Shown here piece after piece: positions 6,801 to 9,714 of a stretch of DNA of 9,714 nt. Numbering within the stretch: position 1 is the stretch's first letter; each line of letters starts with the position of its first letter. The position numbers and the translations under genes are program-made. Under the pieces are notes generated by a model. It worked only from the letters and a program-made list of their open reading frames with translations. It had not been told where the DNA came from and searched no databases. The stretch is from Christensenella sp. UBA5394 (GTDB lineage Bacteria; Bacillota; Clostridia; Christensenellales; CAG-138): positions 1 through 9,714 of the forward strand of contig DHOI01000109.1 in NCBI GenBank assembly GCA_002409725.1, written 5' to 3'.

Positions 6801-7688
6801 TTAGTGATCGCGCTGAAGGGTGGCCTCTGTCAGCTCTATAAAATATTCGGCCGCCTGGCCGAATATGGCCAGCGCTTCCTTGGCCCGCCTGGCCGTATCC
6901 GCTGCCACCCGCCGGGCCGCCTCCAGGCCGTAGAGGCTCACATAGGTGAGCTTGTGCGCGGCCTGATCCTTGCCCAGGGTCTTTCCCATTCCGGCAAAGC
7001 TGCCCGATACATCCAGCACGTCATCCGTGATCTGAAACAGCAGGCCGTAGAGGGAACCGAATGCACCGATGGCACTTAGCTGCGCAGCATCCGCGTGCGC
7101 GATGTGCGCCCCGGCCACCACGGCGGCTTTGATCATGGCCCCGGTCTTATGGGCGTGGATGTATTCGAGCGTGTCCGCATCCACTTTGGCCTCCCGCTCG
7201 GCTTCTAAGTCTACAGCTTGGCCGGCCACCATGCCGCCCACGCCAGCGCCCTCGGCCACGGCCTGCACGGCGCAGAGGTACCCCACATCGCCCCCATGCG
7301 CAGCCAAAGCGGCCAGCATGGTTTCAAAGGCATAGGAAAGCAGGCCGTCGCCTGCCAGGACGGCCATGCCCTCGCCAAACACCTTGTGGTTGGAGGGCTT
7401 GCCGCGTCGGTAATCGTCGTCGTCCATGGCCGGGAGGTCGTCATGGATCAGGGAATAGGTATGGATCATTTCCAGCCCGCAGGCGATGGGAAGGGCATCC
7501 GCCGCCCTGCCGCCCAGCATCTCGCAGGAAGCCAGGGCTAGGCAAGGCCGAAGCAGCTTGCCGCCGCTGCCCAAGCTATATGCCATGGCCTCTTGCAGCC
7601 GCGCCGGGATGCGCGGCTCGCGCAGATAAGCATCCAGCGCCTGGGCCACCATCTCCCGGTAGCGCTCCGCATCCGCGCGGCAGCTCAT
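6801..7688 (-). CDS. ispA: Farnesyl diphosphate synthase (geranyltranstransferase)
   Basis: A polyprenyl synthase that adds isopentenyl diphosphate to dimethylallyl and geranyl diphosphate to form farnesyl diphosphate, the precursor of undecaprenyl carrier lipid and quinones. The 295 residues match bacterial FPP synthases. Visible are GGKLLRP (42-48, substrate-binding Lys/Arg), the first Asp-rich motif in HDDLPAMDDDDYRRGKPSNH (Asp83, Asp84, Asp89), with the two-residue insertion typical of bacterial FPP synthases, GKVF-type NHKVFGE, KTGAMI (181-186), the second Asp-rich motif QITDDVLD (219-226) and GKDQAAHKLTY (239-249). The ATG overlaps the xseB stop (ATGA), with SD GGAGG 7 nt upstream inside xseB. 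Product chain length is inferred from the motif type; a geranylgeranyl product is less likely but not excluded. Confidence 0.95.
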   Translation of the reverse strand: MSCRADAERYREMVAQALDAYLREPRIPARLQEAMAYSLGSGGKLLRPCLALASCEMLGGRAADALPIACGLEMIHTYSLIHDDLPAMDDDDYRRGKPSNHKVFGEGMAVLAGDGLLSYAFETMLAALAAHGGDVGYLCAVQAVAEGAGVGGMVAGQAVDLEAEREAKVDADTLEYIHAHKTGAMIKAAVVAGAHIAHADAAQLSAIGAFGSLYGLLFQITDDVLDVSGSFAGMGKTLGKDQAAHKLTYVSLYGLEAARRVAADTARRAKEALAIFGQAAEYFIELTEATLQRDH

Positions 7689-7906
7689 AGCTCTCCCTCC
7701 GCTTGATCCAGCTCATCCACCCGCATCAGACGCTCTTCGTAGGCATCCAGCAGCTTTTTGCAATAGGCGGAAAGTTCCGCGCCCTGTTCATACAATTTAA
7801 CCACCTCGTCGAGCGGTAAGCTGCCGCCGCCCAGCTTTTCTACGATAGCCTCCAACTCGGCCTTTGCCTGCTCGAAGGTAAGCTCCTTTTTCTTTGCCGC
7901 TGCCAT
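7685..7906 (-). CDS. xseB: Exonuclease VII small subunit
   Basis: XseB is the small helical subunit of exonuclease VII, which degrades single-stranded DNA from both ends into oligonucleotides. Several XseB copies bind each XseA. The 73-residue protein shows the family pattern LTFEQAKAELEAIVEKL, then a G-rich turn and SLPLDEVVKLYEQGAEL, then a helix with YCKKLLDAYEERL, and an acidic C-terminus. The start ATG is one base after the xseA stop codon (TAG-G-ATG), with SD GGAGG 6 nt upstream within xseA. The stop overlaps the ispA ATG. The tight spacing supports co-production with xseA. Confidence 0.95.
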   Translation of the reverse strand: MAAAKKKELTFEQAKAELEAIVEKLGGGSLPLDEVVKLYEQGAELSAYCKKLLDAYEERLMRVDELDQAEGEL

Positions 7907-7907
7907 C

Positions 7908-9125
7908 CTAGCCCTCCGCCTTTACTTTGTCGATCGTAATTTGGGCGCTGCCGCCCCGCATGATAAGCTCCGCCTCCGTTTGCGGGGCCAGCTCCCCGAT
8001 GCTGCCCGCGTAGCCGCGCGGTAGCTTGACCATGGCGTAGCCACGATTTAGCACACGTTCCGGGCTCATTTCCTCCAGCCTGGCGCCCGCCTGTTCCAAG
8101 GCCCCATAAGCGCCCAAAAGCTCCGTCCTCAGGCTACTTTGCATGGAGAGCCGCGCGCCATGTAACGCATGGCGCAAAAGCGCTATGCGGTGCTTGGGTA
8201 ACGTAAAAGCCGCTGCGCGTCGAAAACCTTCGACCTCTTGCCGCAGAGCCGCAAGCCGACCATTGCAGAGGCCGCGCAGGGCCGCCTCGGCCACTTCGAC
8301 TTCATCAAAAAGCCGCTCATATTCCGGAACGCATAGCTCCGCAGCCGCGCTGGGGGTGGGCGCGCGCAAATCCGCCGCAAAATCCGCAATGGTAAAATCC
8401 GTTTCATGGCCTACGGCGCTGACGATGGGGATTTTGCAATCGTAGATGGCACGGGCTACCGCCGCCTCGTTAAAAGCCCACAGGTCTTCCAAGCTGCCGC
8501 CGCCCCGGCCCACGATCAGCACATCGGCCAGCCCCAGCTTGTCCATCTCGCGAATGGCCCGGGCAATCTCTTCCGCCGCACCCTCGCCCTGCACCCGCAC
8601 TGGGTAAAGCAGCATGTTCATCCTGGGGAACCTGCGGCGGGCGACGTGGGCGATATCCTGGATCACGGCCCCCGTAGGCGAGGTAACGATACCCACGCAT
8701 TTGGGCAAGAGCGGCAGGGGCTTTTTATGCGCCTGCTCGAAGAGGCCCTGGGCCGCCAGCGCTTCCTTAAGCTCCAAAAAACGGCGGTAAAGCTCCCCTT
8801 CCCCCTCCTGCTCCAAGGCCGTAACGTAAAGCTGATATTGTCCATCCTTGGCATACAGGGAAACGCTGCCCCGGGCTATCACGCTCTGCCCATCCCTGGG
8901 CAGGCTGGATAACGAGAGGGCGTTTTGGCGGAACATCACGCACCGCACCAACGCCCCTTCATCTTTAATGGAAAAATAAAGGTGGCCCGAGCTGTGCCTC
9001 TTGAAGCCGCTCACCTCGCCCCGCACCCGCAAGCCCTGCAAAAGCAGATCCCGCTTGAGGAGGCCCGCCACATATTCGTTGAGCTGGGTCACGCTCAGGG
9101 TATAACCGTTATCGCGCTCCATCAT
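7908..9125 (-). CDS. xseA: Exonuclease VII large subunit
   Basis: XseA is the catalytic subunit of exonuclease VII, acting on single-stranded DNA in repair and cleanup. The 405 residues match Firmicute XseA. Domains in order: an N-terminal OB-fold opening with LSVTQLNEYV (10-19) and RGEVSGFKRHSSGHLYFSIKD (about 35-55), then the catalytic domain with GIVTSPTGAVIQDI (145-158), GRGGGSLEDLWAFNE (206-220), SAVGHETDFTIADFAADLRA (236-255) and PTPSAAAE, then a charged helical (coiled-coil) segment where XseB would bind, and a short C-terminal part with RVLNRGYAMV. The start is ATGATG at 9125/9122; in-frame codons upstream reach a TAG without another usable start. No SD lies at normal distance; AGAGGTGGGG (9151-9160) is separated from the start by a hairpin. 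It lies 55 bp after the tsaD-like gene. Confidence 0.96.
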   Translation of the reverse strand: MMERDNGYTLSVTQLNEYVAGLLKRDLLLQGLRVRGEVSGFKRHSSGHLYFSIKDEGALVRCVMFRQNALSLSSLPRDGQSVIARGSVSLYAKDGQYQLYVTALEQEGEGELYRRFLELKEALAAQGLFEQAHKKPLPLLPKCVGIVTSPTGAVIQDIAHVARRRFPRMNMLLYPVRVQGEGAAEEIARAIREMDKLGLADVLIVGRGGGSLEDLWAFNEAAVARAIYDCKIPIVSAVGHETDFTIADFAADLRAPTPSAAAELCVPEYERLFDEVEVAEAALRGLCNGRLAALRQEVEGFRRAAAFTLPKHRIALLRHALHGARLSMQSSLRTELLGAYGALEQAGARLEEMSPERVLNRGYAMVKLPRGYAGSIGELAPQTEAELIMRGGSAQITIDKVKAEG

Positions 9126-9131
9126 CCATGC

Positions 9132-9160
9132 GAGCGCACATGCTGCGCTCCCCCACCTCT
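9132..9160 (-). promoter_or_regulatory. Hairpin between Shine-Dalgarno and start codon of xseA
   Basis: On the minus strand AGAGGTGGGG (9160-9151) is a good SD sequence but ends about 25 nt before the xseA ATG at 9125. Directly after it comes a perfect inverted repeat, GAGCGCA (9150-9144) and TGCGCTC (9138-9132), with the loop GCATG (9143-9139). If the hairpin forms, the SD and ATG come to about 6-10 nt apart, a normal distance. No other SD is near the start. There is no T-run after the stem, so it is not an intrinsic terminator. Confidence 0.6.
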
Positions 9161-9180
9161 ATGGTATTGAATCTATCCAT

Positions 9181-9714
9181 TTAGTTCAGTTCCTTCCCGC
9201 CCTTGTCCATCGCCAGCAGGGCAGCACCTACGGCATTGTCGCTGCTAAGCTCGGGCAAGCCAAAAAATAGCTGTATGTTCTTATCCGCCAGCCGCTCCAA
9301 AAGCATGTGCCGAAGCAGGGCGCTCGAGGCGACGCCCCCGGCCAGCAGCACCCGGCTATGGCCGGTCTCGGTTGCTGCGCGCAGAATCATCTTGGCAAAG
9401 GTATGGGCCATGCTTTCATAAGCCGCCAGGGCCAGTTCGCTCTCCTGCACCCGGCCGATGAGGGAACGGGCCGCGGTTTCCACCCCGGAGAAGGAGCAAT
9501 GGAGGCCATTCACGCTGGCCGGGAGCTTGATGTTGGTCTCCCCGGCCCGTTGTGCCAGTTCTTCGAGGCGCTTGCCGCAGGGGAAGGGCAGGCCCATGGC
9601 CACACCAAGCCTGTCTACGAACTGGCCGGCGTGCAGATCCTTCGTGCCGCCCAACAGGCGGATGGAAAGCCCCTCGCCGATGATGAAGATCTCGGTGGTG
9701 CCGCCGGATATATG
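9181..9714 (-). CDS. TsaD/Gcp-like (M22, Kae1-fold) protein, N-terminus cut by window edge
   Basis: The last 177 residues of an ASKHA-fold protein of the TsaD/Kae1/'O-sialoglycoprotein endopeptidase' family. True TsaD transfers threonylcarbamoyl to tRNA A37. Visible segments are HISGGTTE (1-8 of the fragment), LLGGTKDLHAGQFVDRLG (20-37), LPFPCG, CSFSGVETAA (73-82), LLAGGVASSALLR (123-135) and SSDNAVGAALLA (157-168). The Asp in SSDNA matches the metal-binding Asp of TsaD. However, TsaD's SGGHT motif reads SGGTT and its CTDNAAM reads SSDNAVG, so this looks like the clostridial paralogue often found upstream of xseA and not the housekeeping TsaD. The metal-binding HxxxH of the family would lie outside the window. 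The open frame runs to the window edge, and the stop is TAA at 9183-9181. Family assignment is firm; the biochemical role is unknown. Confidence 0.85.
   Translation of the reverse strand, partial: HISGGTTEIFIIGEGLSIRLLGGTKDLHAGQFVDRLGVAMGLPFPCGKRLEELAQRAGETNIKLPASVNGLHCSFSGVETAARSLIGRVQESELALAAYESMAHTFAKMILRAATETGHSRVLLAGGVASSALLRHMLLERLADKNIQLFFGLPELSSDNAVGAALLAMDKGGKELN

Noticed and set aside
8406..8912. 168-residue plus-strand open frame opposite xseA
   Set aside because: Antisense to conserved exonuclease VII motifs and without any recognisable domain.
1..9714. CRISPR array, insertion sequence, tRNA/rRNA or prophage signals
   Set aside because: No regularly spaced repeats, transposase-like frames, terminal inverted repeats or RNA gene patterns were seen; nearly all bases belong to conserved chromosomal genes.

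Overview
The window is a single-direction (minus-strand), high-GC (roughly 60% by eye) segment of an endospore-forming, Clostridia-type Firmicute chromosome. Read in transcription order, from the right edge to the left, the genes are: tsaD-like (partial) - xseA - xseB - ispA - dxs - tlyA - nadK - argR - recN - spoIVB (partial). This order is a well-known conserved neighbourhood of spore-forming Firmicutes, where spo0A usually follows spoIVB. Together with spoIVB itself it supports the taxonomic reading. A GC-rich anaerobic gut-type Clostridia lineage is my inference; genus cannot be told from the sequence alone.

Right part (9714 to 4120): the 3' end of a TsaD/Kae1-fold (M22 'glycoprotease') paralogue is followed by a compact five-gene run. 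xseA and xseB encode exonuclease VII, ispA a farnesyl-diphosphate synthase, dxs the first enzyme of the MEP isoprenoid pathway, and tlyA an S4-domain rRNA 2'-O-methyltransferase-type protein. Within the run the junctions are 1 bp, a 4-nt ATGA overlap, 18 bp and a second ATGA overlap, so it reads as one translationally coupled operon. The xseA start is unusual: its only good Shine-Dalgarno sequence lies about 28 nt upstream, with a perfect 7-bp hairpin between it and the start codon.

Middle and left part (4119 to 940): a 91-bp gap after tlyA holds a near-consensus sigma-A promoter (TTGAAA-17-TATAAT). It would drive nadK (NAD kinase), argR (arginine repressor) and recN (SMC-like repair ATPase). 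recN ends in a clear intrinsic terminator.

Left edge (939 to 1): spoIVB, the forespore signalling protease that triggers pro-sigma-K processing, is cut by the window edge after its catalytic His but before its catalytic Ser. A sigma-F/sigma-G-like promoter lies in the recN-spoIVB gap and overlaps the terminator. Its predicted start falls inside the hairpin's first arm, so sporulation transcripts should escape the terminator that stops recN read-through.

The genes are all recognisable, intact where complete, and ordinary for this lineage. I found no undescribed multi-gene system, CRISPR array, mobile element, tRNA or rRNA. The observations worth a second look are regulatory (terminator/promoter overlap, hairpin-bridged ribosome binding site, a possible ArgR operator) and the divergent TsaD paralogue.
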